A stretch of 64,000 nucleotides of DNA. Source: Henricia sp. BOLD:AAB3569 (lineage: Eukaryota > Echinodermata > Asteroidea > Spinulosida > Echinasteridae). The notes beneath the pieces were generated by a model. That model did not search any database. It had not been told where the DNA came from and was given only the letters and a program-made list of their open reading frames with translations. Below, piece by piece: positions 18,877-32,200 of this stretch. The position numbers and the translations under genes were made by a program. The first letter of the stretch is position 1. Each line of letters starts with the position of its first letter. The stretch covers positions 62,001 through 126,000 of the forward strand of contig JBBELK010001249.1 in the NCBI GenBank assembly GCA_037783545.1. The letters are read 5' to 3'.

Positions 18877-21030
18877 ATGATGGCAACAGACGTCGATGGC
18901 ATGTTGGCCGAAATTTTGGCAGACAGTGGCTCAGAATCAGAGGAAAGTTCCATTCAAGATGAGTTTTCTGACGACGAACCAGAACTGGACCACGAAGACG
19001 TCATTACTGCAGCATTTCCTGAGGTAATAATTACTAATTCTTTGGTGAACATTATCATCAGCATGATCGGTGTTATGTTAAAGGCACAGGCTCGTCAGCA
19101 ATGCGCGCCCGCCAAATTCGAGCTCGAAACACGCAGCTCCATAGAAAAGGCATGGAGCTGCGTGTTTCGAGCTCGAATTTGGCGGGCGCGCATTGCTGAC
19201 GAGCCTGTGCCTTTAATGAATCAATTAGGCTAATTGCTATCCCATGTAATTCACCAGGCCCAGTATTTTTGTAGGCCCACCCCTAACGTCGGCCTATATA
19301 GGTCTATGGGGTTACAAATGCTGAAATTGAGAAATGTACATCATACATGTAGTAAAAAAACCGCTCAAATGGCTCTTGTTTCCTTGTTTGCAACTACAAA
19401 GATTATACTCTAATGTTATAGTTTGTTTTTGTTGCAGCTTACCGACCAACCTGACCACCTGCCAAAATCGAGCAAGACTGCGAAGGTAGATTTCCGATCC
19501 GGTTGGGAGCAACGAGACCATTTCCAGTGTCCGACCGTGCCCTTCACCGGGAATCCTGGCCCGACCGGCGACTTTGCTACGCTCTCAGCAGTGGAGATCT
19601 TCAAGCTGTATTTCTGTGACCTTGTGTGGCAGATGCTGGTGAACGAGACGAATCGCTATGCGCAACAAACAATAGACTCTAACCCTGATAAACAAGTTTC
19701 CTGGCACCCGACCAATATTCCAGAAATGATGGCATTTGTGGCACTTATCGTTGCTATGGGCATGAACAAATCATCTCAATATAGAATGTACTGGTCGACA
19801 TCTGAACTGTTTAGCTTGCCATTCTATCCGTCGATCATGTCACGCAATCGGTTCCTTTCAATTCTGAGATTCTTTCACATATCCAATAACCAAATTGCTC
19901 AGACAGCCTCGGCTAAACGTGATAAACTTTCCAAAGTTCGACCCTTGATAGAAGTACTCGTCCCGAAGTTTCTAAACCTGTATAACCCTGCGCAGAATTT
20001 GTCTCCAGACGAGAGCATGTTAAAATTCAAGGGAAGATTAAGTTTTGTTCAGTACATGCCGAAAAAACCAATCAAACGGGGTATGAAAGCCTTCTCCCTG
20101 AATGAATCAAAAACAGGGTACACATGTAATTGGAAACTATACACGGGAAGTGAGAACACCCAAACTGTTTATGTTGCACACATAAGTTCAGACTGCCCGC
20201 ATCCAAAAATACTGACCAAGCCCGCAAAATTAGTCATTGATCTGGTCCAGGGACTTGAGAATAAGGGTCATATACTATATTGTGACAATTACTTCAATAG
20301 CCCAGCTCTTGTAGCTGAACTGTCTGAACTAGGATTCGGGTGTTGTGGTACTGTTCGGTACATGACCCAGGGGATTCCCCATGTTGCCAACCCAAAAAAA
20401 CAAAAAATGAAGAGAGAAGATGTCCCCCTTTTTTGGGTAAAAGGTGGGCAGTTGTGTATCGTTTGGCAAGACAAAAAATCGGTAACACTTTTAACAAATA
20501 TCGGGAACTCTGATGTGTCAAAAAAGCAAATTCGTTGCAAGAAGAGCACAAGTGGATTTCGTGACGTTCTGAAGCCAAATTGTGTTGACCTGTATAATTT
20601 GAATATGGGAGGTACTGATGTTGCGGATCAATGTTTTCAGTACTACAATCATACGCACAGGAGTTTAAAATGGTGGAAACGAATTTTTTTCCGTATGCTC
20701 GATATTTGTATCGTCAATAGCCGAGTAATTTTTAACGGCATAGAGGGCAACAGACATGTCAGTAACCTAGATTTTCGTGTAGGTATTGTACAAGGCTTGC
20801 TGTTAGGTTGGGAACGTACTAATGCAACAAGTCGGCCGAGATACCACATTCCTATTGATTTGGCAAGACAACAACACTATCCTGGCAAAAACCGCAATGG
20901 AAAGAAACGCGACTGCATTGTTTGTAGCAACCGCACATTAAACAGGCGAAAACAGACCCGGATGATCTGTAAAGAATGTAATAAACCAATGTGCACAGTT
21001 CCTTGTTTTGAAAAATATCATACCAAATGA
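18877..21030 (+). CDS. piggyBac transposase, copy 3
   Basis: Exons 18877-19023 and 19438-21030 encode the same 579-residue transposase with an unbroken frame. The differences that mark this copy all lie in the 3' UTR and right end, so the protein should be as active as that of the other copies. Confidence 0.93.
19080..19214. repeat. Perfect 63-bp-arm inverted repeat in transposase intron, copy 3
   Basis: Arms at 19080-19142 and 19152-19214; no mismatch between arms. Confidence 0.95.
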
Positions 21031-21036
21031 TTGTAA

Positions 21037-21221
21037 GTATGTATATGTACAATCTGCTCGCCTTCAAATCTGCTCCCCATGCCCCCGCCCCCTCCCCCGC
21101 CCCCCTCCCCCCGCCCCCCACCCCCCACCCCATTCAATGTTGAAGACTGGTTCGACAAGCCACGGATTCAAACCAACATTGAATGGGGTGGGGGGCGGGG
21201 AGGGGGAGGGGGAGGGGCGAG
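21037..21221. repeat. C-rich/G-rich hairpin in transposase 3' UTR, copy 3 (variant)
   Basis: The 22-bp arms are kept at 21121-21142 and 21174-21195. The upstream palindrome is broken by a 2-bp deletion and the C-rich arm is one base shorter. Confidence 0.8.
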
Positions 21222-21449
21222 AGAAAATACAAGTACATGCAGAATTAAAGTAGGGTTGAAGACACATCTTTTTAGACAAGCATTTTTAATTTCTTAGATT
21301 TTTAACTTTTGAGTGCTTAATTTTCTTTTGTATACTTTTTAGGTATTTTCATTAGGTTTTTCTTTTTTATATTGATGTACGAGTACAGGGCCTTGTATTA
21401 CCAGTTTGTATTACTTTTGTTGTGTAAAAACTAGCCTGAAATTACACTT

Positions 21450-21459
21450 AATAAATAAA
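21450..21459 (+). terminator. Polyadenylation signal of transposase, copy 3
   Basis: Overlapping AATAAA hexamers; unchanged. Confidence 0.6.
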
Positions 21460-23032
21460 AATATGCACACTAAATTTCTCTCCTTTTTGTATGATTTGTG
21501 TCATCAGGTGTACACAAAATCATCAGAGCTATTTAGTGCATGTATACCACAGAGGGCTCACTTCAATGAAATGTCTCCCAAACCAGTGGGTCTCTAGTGA
21601 CACTGGGCTCGTAATTGCTGTGGTAAACAAGGGTACTGTCTTATATGAGTGGGTGGTATTGAAAGGGTTAACGCACCGCAGTTTGGCTCGGCAATTTGGT
21701 CAAAGTGTGGTCCAAACGTCGGCAAATTTGGAGGTCGAAAAATGTTCCGACGAACTTCAAATTTTGCATGCCCTAAACTCTCTATATTGCGCACTTGTCA
21801 TAAACAAATTGACAGACTTTCGCCGGGAAATGGCAGAGAAATTTCAAAGTTTAGAAAAAACTAGGTTGAGGCTTCCTGACTGCTCTCGCGCAAACCGTGG
21901 CTGTCTGTACACACCTCTTTGGGGTACTCCTGAGTTGTGCGCATGCTCAGTCATTCGGACTGTCGTTAACGCACCGCAGTTTGGCTCGGCAATTTGGTCA
22001 AAGTGTGGTCCAAACGTCGGAAAATTTGGAGGTCGAAAAATGTTCCGACGAACTTCAAATTTTGCATGCCCTAAACTCTCTATATTGCGCACTTGTCATA
22101 AAAAATTGACAGACTTTCGCCGGGAAATGGCAGAGAAATTTCAAAGTTTAGAAAAAACTGGGTTGAGGCTTCCTGACTGCTCTCGCGCAAACCTCGGCTG
22201 TCTGTACACACCTCTTTGGGGTACTCCTGAGTTGTGCGCATGCTCAGTCATTCGGACTGTCGTTAACGCACCGCAGTTTGGCTCGGCAATTTGGTCAAAG
22301 TGTGGTCCAAACGTCGGCAAATTTGGAGGTCGAAAAATGTTCCGACGAACTTCAAATTTTGCATGCCCTAAACTCTCTATATTGCGCACTTGTCATAAAA
22401 AAATTGACAGACTTTCGCCGGGAAATGGCAGAGAAATTTCAAAGTTTAGAAAAAACTGGGTTGAGGCTTCCTGACTGCTCTCGCGCAAACCGTGGCTGTC
22501 TGTACACACCTCTTTGGGGTACTCCTGAGTTGTGCGCATGCTCAGTCATTCGGACTGTCGTTAACGCACCGCAGTTTGGCTCGGCAATTTGGTCAAAGTG
22601 TGGTCCAAACGTCGGCAAATTTGGAGGTCGAAAAATGTTCCGACGAACTTCAAATTTTGCATGCCCTAAACTCTCTATATTGCGCACTTGTCATAAAAAA
22701 TTGACAGACTTTCGCCGGGAAATGGCAGAGAAATTTCAAAGTTTAGAAAAAACTGGGTTGAGGCTTCCTGACTGCTCTCGCGCAAACCGTGGCTGTCTGT
22801 ACACACCTCTTTGGGGTACTCCTGAGTTGTGCGCATGCTCAGTCATTCGGACTGTCGTTAACGCACCGCAGTTTGGCTCGGCAATTTGGTCAAAGTGTGG
22901 TCCAAACGTCGGCAAATTTGGAGGTCGAAAAATGTTCCGACGAACTTCAAATTTTGCATGCCCTAAACTCTCTATATTGCGCACTTGTCATAAAAAATTG
23001 ACAGACTTTCGCCGGGAAATGGCAGAGAAAAT

Positions 23033-25412
23033 TCAAAGTTTAGAAAAAACTGGGTTGAGGCTTCCTGACTGCTCTCGCGCAAACCGTGGCTGTCTGTACA
23101 CACCTCTTTGGGGTACTCCTGAGTTGTGCGCATGCTCAGTCATTCGGACTGTCGTTAACGCACCGCAGTTTGGCTCGGCAATTTGGTCAAAGTGTGGTCC
23201 AAACGTCGGCAAATTTGGAGGTCGAAAAATTTTCCGACGAACTTCAAATCTTGCATGCCCTAAACTCTCTATATTGCGCACTAGTCATAAAAAATTGACA
23301 GACTTTCGCCGGGAAATGGCAGAGAAATTTCAAAGTTTAGAAAAAACTGGGTTGAGGCTTCCTGACTGCTCTCGCGCAAACCGTGGCTGTCTGTACACAC
23401 CTCTTTGGGGTACTCCTGAGTTGTGCGCATGCTCAGTCATTCGGACTGTCGTTAACGCACCGCAGTTTGGCTCGGCAATTTGGTCAAAGTGTGGTCCAAA
23501 CGTCGGCAAATTTGGAGGTTGAAAAATATTCCGACGAACTTCAAATTTTGCATGCCCTAAACTCTCTATATTGCGCACTTGTCATAAAAAATTGACAGAC
23601 TTTCGCCGGGAAATGGCAGAGAAATTTCAAAGTTTAGAAAAAAACTGGGTTGAGGCTTCCTGACTGCTCTCGCGCAAACCGTGGCTGTCTGTACACGCCT
23701 CTTTGGGGTACTCCTGAGTTGTGCGCATGCTCAGTCATTCGGACTGTCGTTAACGCACCGCAGTTTGGCTCGGCAATTTGGTCAAAGTGTGGTCCAAACG
23801 TCGGCAAATTTGGAGGTCGAAAAATGTTCCGACGAACTTCAAATTTTGCATGCCCTAAACTCTCTATATTGCGCACTTGTCATAAAAAATCGACAGACTT
23901 TCGCCGGGAAATGGCAGAGAAATTTCAAAGTTTAGAAAAAAACTGGGTTGAGGCTTCCTGACTGCTCTCGCGCAAACCGTGGCTGTCTGTACACACCTCT
24001 TTGGGGTACTCCTGAGTTGTGCGCATGCTCAGTCATTCGGACTGTCGTTAACGCACCGCAGTTTGGCTCGGCAATTTGGTCAAAGTGTGGTCCAAACGTC
24101 GGCAAATTTCGAGGTCGAATAATGTTCCGACGAACTTCAAATTTTGCATGCCCTAAACTCTCTATATTGCGCACTTGTCATAAAAAATTGACAGACTTTC
24201 GCCGGGAAATGGCAGAGAAAATTCAAAGTTTAGAAAAAACTGGGTTGAGGCTTCCTGACTGCTCTCGCGCAAACCGTGGCTGTCTGTACACACCTCTTTG
24301 GGGTACTCCTGAGTTGTGCGCATGCTCAGTCATTCGGACTGTCGTTAACGCACCGCAGTTTGGCTCGGCAATTTGGTCAAAGTGTGGTCCAAACGTCGGC
24401 AAATTTGGAGGTCGAAAAATTTTCCGACGAACTTCAAATCTTGCATGCCCTAAACTCTCTATATTGCGCACTAGTCATAAAAAATTGACAGACTTTCGCC
24501 GGGAAATGGCAGAGAAATTTCAAAGTTTAGAAAAAACTGGGTTGAGGCTTCCTGACTGCTCTCGCGCAAACCGTGGCTGTCTGTACACACCTCTTTGGGG
24601 TACTCCTGAGTTGTGCGCATGCTCAGTCATTCGGACTGTCGTTAACGCACCGCAGTTTGGCTCGGCAATTTGGTCAAAGTGTGGTCCAAACGTCGGCAAA
24701 TTTGGAGGTTGAAAAATATTCCGACGAACTTCAAATTTTGCATGCCCTAAACTCTCTATATTGCGCACTTGTCATAAAAAATTGACAGACTTTCGCCGGG
24801 AAATGGCAGAGAAATTTCAAAGTTTAGAAAAAAACTGGGTTGAGGCTTCCTGACTGCTCTCGCGCAAACCGTGGCTGTCTGTACACGCCTCTTTGGGGTA
24901 CTCCTGAGTTGTGCGCATGCTCAGTCATTCGGACTGTCGTTAACGCACCGCAGTTTGGCTCGGCAATTTGGTCAAAGTGTGGTCCAAACGTCGGCAAATT
25001 TGGAGGTCGAAAAATGTTCCGACGAACTTCAAATTTTGCATGCCCTAAACTCTCTATATTGCGCACTTGTCATAAAAAATCGACAGACTTTCGCCGGGAA
25101 ATGGCAGAGAAATTTCAAAGTTTAGAAAAAAACTGGGTTGAGGCTTCCTGACTGCTCTCGCGCAAACCGTGGCTGTCTGTACACACCTCTTTGGGGTACT
25201 CCTGAGTTGTGCGCATGCTCAGTCATTCGGACTGTCGTTAACGCACCGCAGTTTGGCTCGGCAATTTGGTCAAAGTGTGGTCCAAACGTCGGCAAATTTC
25301 GAGGTCGAATAATGTTCCGACGAACTTCAAATTTTGCATGCCCTAAACTCTCTATATTGCGCACTTGTCATAAAAAATTGACAGACTTTCGCCGGGAAAT
25401 GGCAGAGAAATT
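23033..25412. repeat. Higher-order repeat, 1,190-bp (4-monomer) period, two copies
   Basis: Variant monomers recur exactly 1,190 bp apart. The TGAAAAATATT variant is at 23520 and 24710, the ACTAGTCATAA variant at 23280 and 24470, and the GAGGTCGAATAATG variant at 24111 and 25301. Confidence 0.85.
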
Positions 25413-26299
25413 TCAAAGTTTAGAAAAAACTGGGTTGAGGCTTCCTGACTGCTCTCGCGCAAACCTCGGCTGTCTGTACACACCTCTTTGGGGTACTCCT
25501 GAGTTGTGCGCATGCTCAGTCATTCGGACTGTCGTTAACGCACCGCAGTTTGGCTCGGCAATTTGGTCAAAGTGTGGTCCAAACGTCGGCAAATTTGGAG
25601 GTCGAAAAATGTTCCGACGAACTTCAAATTTTGCATGCCCTAAACTCTCTATATTGCGCACTTGTCATACAAAATTGACAGACTTTCGCCGGGAAATGGC
25701 AGAGAAATTTCAAAGTTTAGAAAAAACTGGGTTGAGGCTTCCTGACTGCTCTCGCGCAAACCGTGGCTGTCTGTACACGCCTCTTTGGGATACTCCTGAG
25801 TTGTGCGCATGCTCAGTCATTCGGACTGTCGTTAACGCACCGCAGTTTGGCTCGGCAATTTGGTCAAAGTGTGGTCCAAACGTCGGCAAATTTGGAGGTC
25901 GAAAAATGTTCCGACGAACTTCAAATTTTGCATGCCCTAAACTCTCTATATTGCGCACTTGTCATAAAAAAATTGACAGACTTTCGCCGGGAAATGGCAG
26001 AGAAATTTCAAAGTTTAGAAAAAACTGGGTTGAGGCTTCCTGACTGCTCTCGCGCAAACCGTGGCTGTCTGTACACACCTCTTTGGGGTACTCCTGAATT
26101 GTGCGCATGCTCAGTCATTCGGACTGTCGTTAACGCACCGCAGTTTGGCTCGGCAATTTGGTCAAAGTGTGGTCCAAACGTCGGCAAATTTGGAGGTCGA
26201 AAAATGTTCCGACGAACTTCAAATTTTGCATGCCCTAAACTCTCTATATTGCGCACTTGTCATACAAAATTGACAGACTTTCGCCGGGAAATGGCAGAG

Positions 26300-29200
26300 A
26301 AATTTCAAAGTTTAGAAAAAACTGGGTTGAGGCTTCCTGACTGCTCTCGCGCAAACCGTGGCTGTCTGTACACACCTCTTTGGGGTACTCCTGAGTTGTG
26401 CGCATGCTCAGTCATTCGGACTGTCGTTAACGCACCGCAGTTTGGCTCGGCAATTTGGTCAAAGTGTGGTCCAAACGTCGGCAAATTTGGAGGTCGAAAA
26501 ATGTTCCGACGAACTTCAAATTTTGCATGCCCTAAACTCTCTATATTGCGCACTTGTCATACAAAATTGACAGACTTTCGCCGGGAAATGGCAGAGAAAT
26601 TTCAAAGTTTAGAAAAAACTGGGTTGAGGCTTCCTGACTGCTCTCGCGCAAACCGTGGCTGTCTGTACACACCTCTTTGGGGTACTCCTGAGTTGTGCGC
26701 ATGCTCAGTCATTCGGACTGTCGTTAACGCACCGCAGTTTGGCTCGGCAATTTGGTCAAAGTGTGGTCCAAACGTCGGCAAATTTGGAGGTCGAAAAATG
26801 TTCCGACGAACTTCAAATTTTGCATGCCCTAAACTCTCTATATTGCGCACTTGTCATAAACAAATTGACAGACTTTCGCCGGGAAATGGCAGAGAAATTT
26901 CAAAGTTTAGAAAAAACTAGGTTGAGGCTTCCTGACTGCTCTCGCGCAAACCGTGGCTGTCTGTACACACCTCTTTGGGGAACTCCTGAGTTGTGCGCAT
27001 GCTCAGTCATTCGGACTGTCGTTAACGCACCGCAGTTTGGCTCGGCAATTTGGTCAAAGTGTGGTACAAACGTCGGAAAATTTGGAGGTCGAAAAATGTT
27101 CCGACGAACTTCAAATTTTGCATGCCCTAAACTCTCTATATTGCGCACTTGTCATAACAAATTGACAGACTTTCGCCGGGAAATGGCAGAGAAATTTCAA
27201 AGTTTAGAAAAAAACTGGGTTGAGGCTTCCTGACTGCTCTCGCGCAAACCGTGGCTGTCTGTACACACCTCTTTGGGGTACTCCTGAGTTGTGCGCATGC
27301 TCAGTCATTCGGACTGTCGTTAACGCACCGCAGTTTGGCTCGGCGATTTGGTCAAAGTGTGGTCCAAACGTCGGCAAATTTGGAGGTCGAAAAATGTTCC
27401 GACGAACTTCAAATTTTGCATGCCCTAAACTCTCTATATTGCGCACTTGTCATAAAAAATTGACAGACTTTCGCCGGGAAATGGCAGAGAAATTTCAAAG
27501 TTTAGAAAAAACTGGGTTGAGGCTTCCTGACTGCTCTCGCGCAAACCTCGGCTGTCTGTACACACCTCTTTGGGGTACTCCTGAGTTGTGCGCATGCTCA
27601 GTCATTCGGACTGTCGTTAACGCACCGCAGTTTGGCTCGGCAATTTGGTCAAAGTGTGGTCCAAACGTCGGCAAATTTGGAGGTCGAAAAATGTTCCGAC
27701 GAACTTCAAATTTTGCATGCCCTAAACTCTCTATATTGCGCACTTGTCATAACAAATTGACAGACTTTCGCCGGGAAATGGCAGAGAAATTTCAAAGTTT
27801 AGAAAAAAACTGGGTTGAGGCTTCCTGACTGCTCTCGCGCAAACCGTGGCTGTCTGTACACACCTCTTTGGGGTACTCCTGAGTTGTGCGCATGCTCAGT
27901 CATTCGGACTGTCGTTAACGCACCGCAGTTTGGCTCGGCGATTTGGTCAAAGTGTGGTCCAAACGTCGGCAAATTTGGAGGTCGAAAAATGTTCCGACGA
28001 ACTTCAAATTTTGCATGCCCTAAACTCTCTATATTGCGCACTTGTCATAAAAAATTGACAGACTTTCGCCGGGAAATGGCAGAGAAATTTCAAAGTTTAG
28101 AAAAAACTGGGTTGAGGCTTCCTGACTGCTCTCGCGCAAACCTCGGCTGTCTGTACACACCTCTTTGGGGTACTCCTGAGTTGTGCGCATGCTCAGTCAT
28201 TCGGACTGTCGTTAACGCACCGCAGTTTGGCTCGGCAATTTGGTCAAAGTGTGGTCCAAACGTCGGCAAATTTGGAGGTCGAAAAATGTTCCGACGAACT
28301 TCAAATTTTGCATGCCCTAAACTCTCTATATTGCGCACTTGTCATAAAAAAATTGACAGACTTTCGCCGGGAAATGGCAGAGAAATTTCAAAGTTTAGAA
28401 AAAACTGGGTTGAGGCTTCCTGACTGCTCTCGCGCAAACCGTGGCTGTCTGTACACACCTCTTTGGGGTACTCCTGAGTTGTGCGCATGCTCAGTCATTC
28501 GGACTGTCGTTAACGCACCGCAGTTTGGCTCGGCAATTTGGTCAAAGTGTGGTCCAAACGTCGGCAAATTTGGAGGTCGAAAAATGTTCCGACGAACTTC
28601 AAATTTTGCATGCCCTAAACTCTCTATATTGCGCACTTGTCATAAAAAATTGACAGACTTTCGCCGGGAAATGGCAGAGAAATTTCAAAGTTTAGAAAAA
28701 ACTGGGTTGAGGCTTCCTGACTGCTCTCGCGCAAACCGTGGCTGTCTGTACACACCTCTTTGGGGTACTCCTGAGTTGTGCGCATGCTCAGTCATTCGGA
28801 CTGTCGTTAACGCACCGCAGTTTGGCTCGGCAATTTGGTCAAAGTGTGGTCCAAACGTCGGCAAATTTGGAGGTCGAAAAATGTTCCGACGAACTTCAAA
28901 TTTTGCATGCCCTAAACTCTCTATATTGCGCACTTGTCATAAAAAATTGACAGACTTTCGCCGGGAAATGGCAGAGAAATTTCAAAGTTTAGAAAAAACT
29001 GGGTTGAGGCTTCCTGACTGCTCTCGCGCAAACCGTGGCTGTCTGTACACACCTCTTTGGGGTACTCCTGAGTTGTGCGCATGCTCAGTCATTCGGACTG
29101 TCGTTAACGCACCGCAGTTTGGCTCGGCAATTTGGTCAAAGTGTGGTCCAAACGTCGGCAAATTTGGAGGTCGAAAAATGTTCCGACGAACTTCAAATTT

Positions 29201-32200
29201 TGCATGCCCTAAACTCTCTATATTGCGCACTTGTCATAACAAATTGACAGACTTTCGCAGGGAAATGGCAGAGAAAATTCAAAGTTTAGAAAAAACTGGG
29301 TTGAGGCTTCCTGACTGCTCTCGCGCAAACCGTGGCTGTCTGTACACACCTCTTTGGGGTACTCCTGAGTTGTGCGCATGCTCAGTCATTCGGACTGTCG
29401 TTAACGCACCGCAGTTTGGCTCGGCAATTTGGTCAAAGTGTGGTCCAAACGTCGGCAAATTTGGAGGTCGAAAAATGTTCCGACGAACTTCAAATTTTGC
29501 ATGCCCTAAACTCTCTATATTGCGCACTTGTCATACAAAATTGACAGACTTTCGCCGGGAAATGGCAGAGAAATTTCAAAGTTTAGAAAAAACTGGGTTG
29601 AGGCTTCCTGACTGCTCTCGCGCAAACCGTGGCTGTCTGTACACACCTCTTTGGGGTACTCCTGAGTTGTGCGCATGCTCAGTCATTCGGACTGTCGTTA
29701 ACGCACCGCAGTTTGGCTCGGCAATTTGGTCAAAGTGTGGTCCAAACGTCGGCAAATTTGGAGGTCGAAAAATGTTCCGACGAACTTCAAATTTTGCATG
29801 CCCTAAACTCTCTATATTGCGCACTTGTCATAAACAAATTGACAGACTTTCGCCGGGAAATGGCAGAGAAATTTCAAAGTTTAGAAAAAACTAGGTTGAG
29901 GCTTCCTGACTGCTCTCGCGCAAACCGTGGCTGTCTGTACACACCTCTTTGGGGAACTCCTGAGTTGTGCGCATGCTCAGTCATTCGGACTGTCGTTAAC
30001 GCACCGCAGTTTGGCTCGGCAATTTGGTCAAAGTGTGGTACAAACGTCGGAAAATTTGGAGGTCGAAAAATGTTCCGACGAACTTCAAATTTTGCATGCC
30101 CTAAACTCTCTATATTGCGCACTTGTCATAACAAATTGACAGACTTTCGCCGGGAAATGGCAGAGAAATTTCAAAGTTTAGAAAAAAACTGGGTTGAGGC
30201 TTCCTGACTGCTCTCGCGCAAACCGTGGCTGTCTGTACACACCTCTTTGGGGTACTCCTGAGTTGTGCGCATGCTCAGTCATTCGGACTGTCGTTAACGC
30301 ACCGCAGTTTGGCTCGGCGATTTGGTCAAAGTGTGGTCCAAACGTCGGCAAATTTGGAGGTCGAAAAATGTTCCGACGAACTTCAAATTTTGCATGCCCT
30401 AAACTCTCTATATTGCGCACTTGTCATAAAAAATTGACAGACTTTCGCCGGGAAATGGCAGAGAAATTTCAAAGTTTAGAAAAAACTGGGTTGAGGCTTC
30501 CTGACTGCTCTCGCGCAAACCTCGGCTGTCTGTACACACCTCTTTGGGGTACTCCTGAGTTGTGCGCATGCTCAGTCATTCGGACTGTCGTTAACGCACC
30601 GCAGTTTGGCTCGGCAATTTGGTCAAAGTGTGGTCCAAACGTCGGCAAATTTGGAGGTCGAAAAATGTTCCGACGAACTTCAAATTTTGCATGCCCTAAA
30701 CTCTCTATATTGCGCACTTGTCATAACAAATTGACAGACTTTCGCCGGGAAATGGCAGAGAAATTTCAAAGTTTAGAAAAAAACTGGGTTGAGGCTTCCT
30801 GACTGCTCTCGCGCAAACCGTGGCTGTCTGTACACACCTCTTTGGGGTACTCCTGAGTTGTGCGCATGCTCAGTCATTCGGACTGTCGTTAACGCACCGC
30901 AGTTTGGCTCGGCGATTTGGTCAAAGTGTGGTCCAAACGTCGGCAAATTTGGAGGTCGAAAAATGTTCCGACGAACTTCAAATTTTGCATGCCCTAAACT
31001 CTCTATATTGCGCACTTGTCATAAAAAATTGACAGACTTTCGCCGGGAAATGGCAGAGAAATTTCAAAGTTTAGAAAAAACTGGGTTGAGGCTTCCTGAC
31101 TGCTCTCGCGCAAACCTCGGCTGTCTGTACACACCTCTTTGGGGTACTCCTGAGTTGTGCGCATGCTCAGTCATTCGGACTGTCGTTAACGCACCGCAGT
31201 TTGGCTCGGCAATTTGGTCAAAGTGTGGTCCAAACGTCGGCAAATTTGGAGGTCGAAAAATGTTCCGACGAACTTCAAATTTTGCATGCCCTAAACTCTC
31301 TATATTGCGCACTTGTCATAAAAAAATTGACAGACTTTCGCCGGGAAATGGCAGAGAAATTTCAAAGTTTAGAAAAAACTGGGTTGAGGCTTCCTGACTG
31401 CTCTCGCGCAAACCGTGGCTGTCTGTACACACCTCTTTGGGGTACTCCTGAGTTGTGCGCATGCTCAGTCATTCGGACTGTCGTTAACGCACCGCAGTTT
31501 GGCTCGGCAATTTGGTCAAAGTGTGGTCCAAACGTCGGCAAATTTGGAGGTCGAAAAATGTTCCGACGAACTTCAAATTTTGCATGCCCTAAACTCTCTA
31601 TATTGCGCACTTGTCATAAAAAATTGACAGACTTTCGCCGGGAAATGGCAGAGAAATTTCAAAGTTTAGAAAAAACTGGGTTGAGGCTTCCTGACTGCTC
31701 TCGCGCAAACCGTGGCTGTCTGTACACACCTCTTTGGGGTACTCCTGAGTTGTGCGCATGCTCAGTCATTCGGACTGTCGTTAACGCACCGCAGTTTGGC
31801 TCGGCAATTTGGTCAAAGTGTGGTCCAAACGTCGGCAAATTTGGAGGTCGAAAAATGTTCCGACGAACTTCAAATTTTGCATGCCCTAAACTCTCTATAT
31901 TGCGCACTTGTCATAAAAAATTGACAGACTTTCGCCGGGAAATGGCAGAGAAATTTCAAAGTTTAGAAAAAACTGGGTTGAGGCTTCCTGACTGCTCTCG
32001 CGCAAACCGTGGCTGTCTGTACACACCTCTTTGGGGTACTCCTGAGTTGTGCGCATGCTCAGTCATTCGGACTGTCGTTAACGCACCGCAGTTTGGCTCG
32101 GCAATTTGGTCAAAGTGTGGTCCAAACGTCGGCAAATTTGGAGGTCGAAAAATGTTCCGACGAACTTCAAATTTTGCATGCCCTAAACTCTCTATATTGC

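Larger units (their letters stand above)
18567..21667 (+). mobile_element. piggyBac transposon, copy 3, left flank unit and right flank satellite
   Basis: TTAA at 18563-18566 and 21668-21671; length 3,101 bp. Compared with copies 1 and 2 it lacks two bases in the TGTACATATGTACA palindrome (near 21042), lacks one C in the C-rich tract (near 21090), and has C instead of T at 21436. All of these lie beyond the transposase stop. Beyond the right TTAA the sequence is the 297-bp satellite, not the unit sequence found beside copies 1 and 2. The two flanks therefore come from different insertion sites. Confidence 0.93.
1..21671. repeat. Tandem array of a ~7,995-bp Rep + piggyBac unit, ~2.7 copies
   Basis: The sequence repeats head-to-tail with a period of 7,994-7,995 bp. 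Using the left piggyBac TTAA as a reference, units start at 2574, 10569 and 18563. The window opens inside Rep exon 2 of an earlier unit, and the third unit stops at the right end of its piggyBac copy. The copies match throughout except for the length of a poly-G run in the Rep intron and a few differences at the right end of the third piggyBac copy. Because the unit is circularly permuted, period alone does not show where one unit ends. The piggyBac insertion is in every copy, so it predates the amplification. Recent genomic duplication, a rolling-circle concatemer, or an assembly of a circular or repeated template would all give this pattern. Confidence 0.93.
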
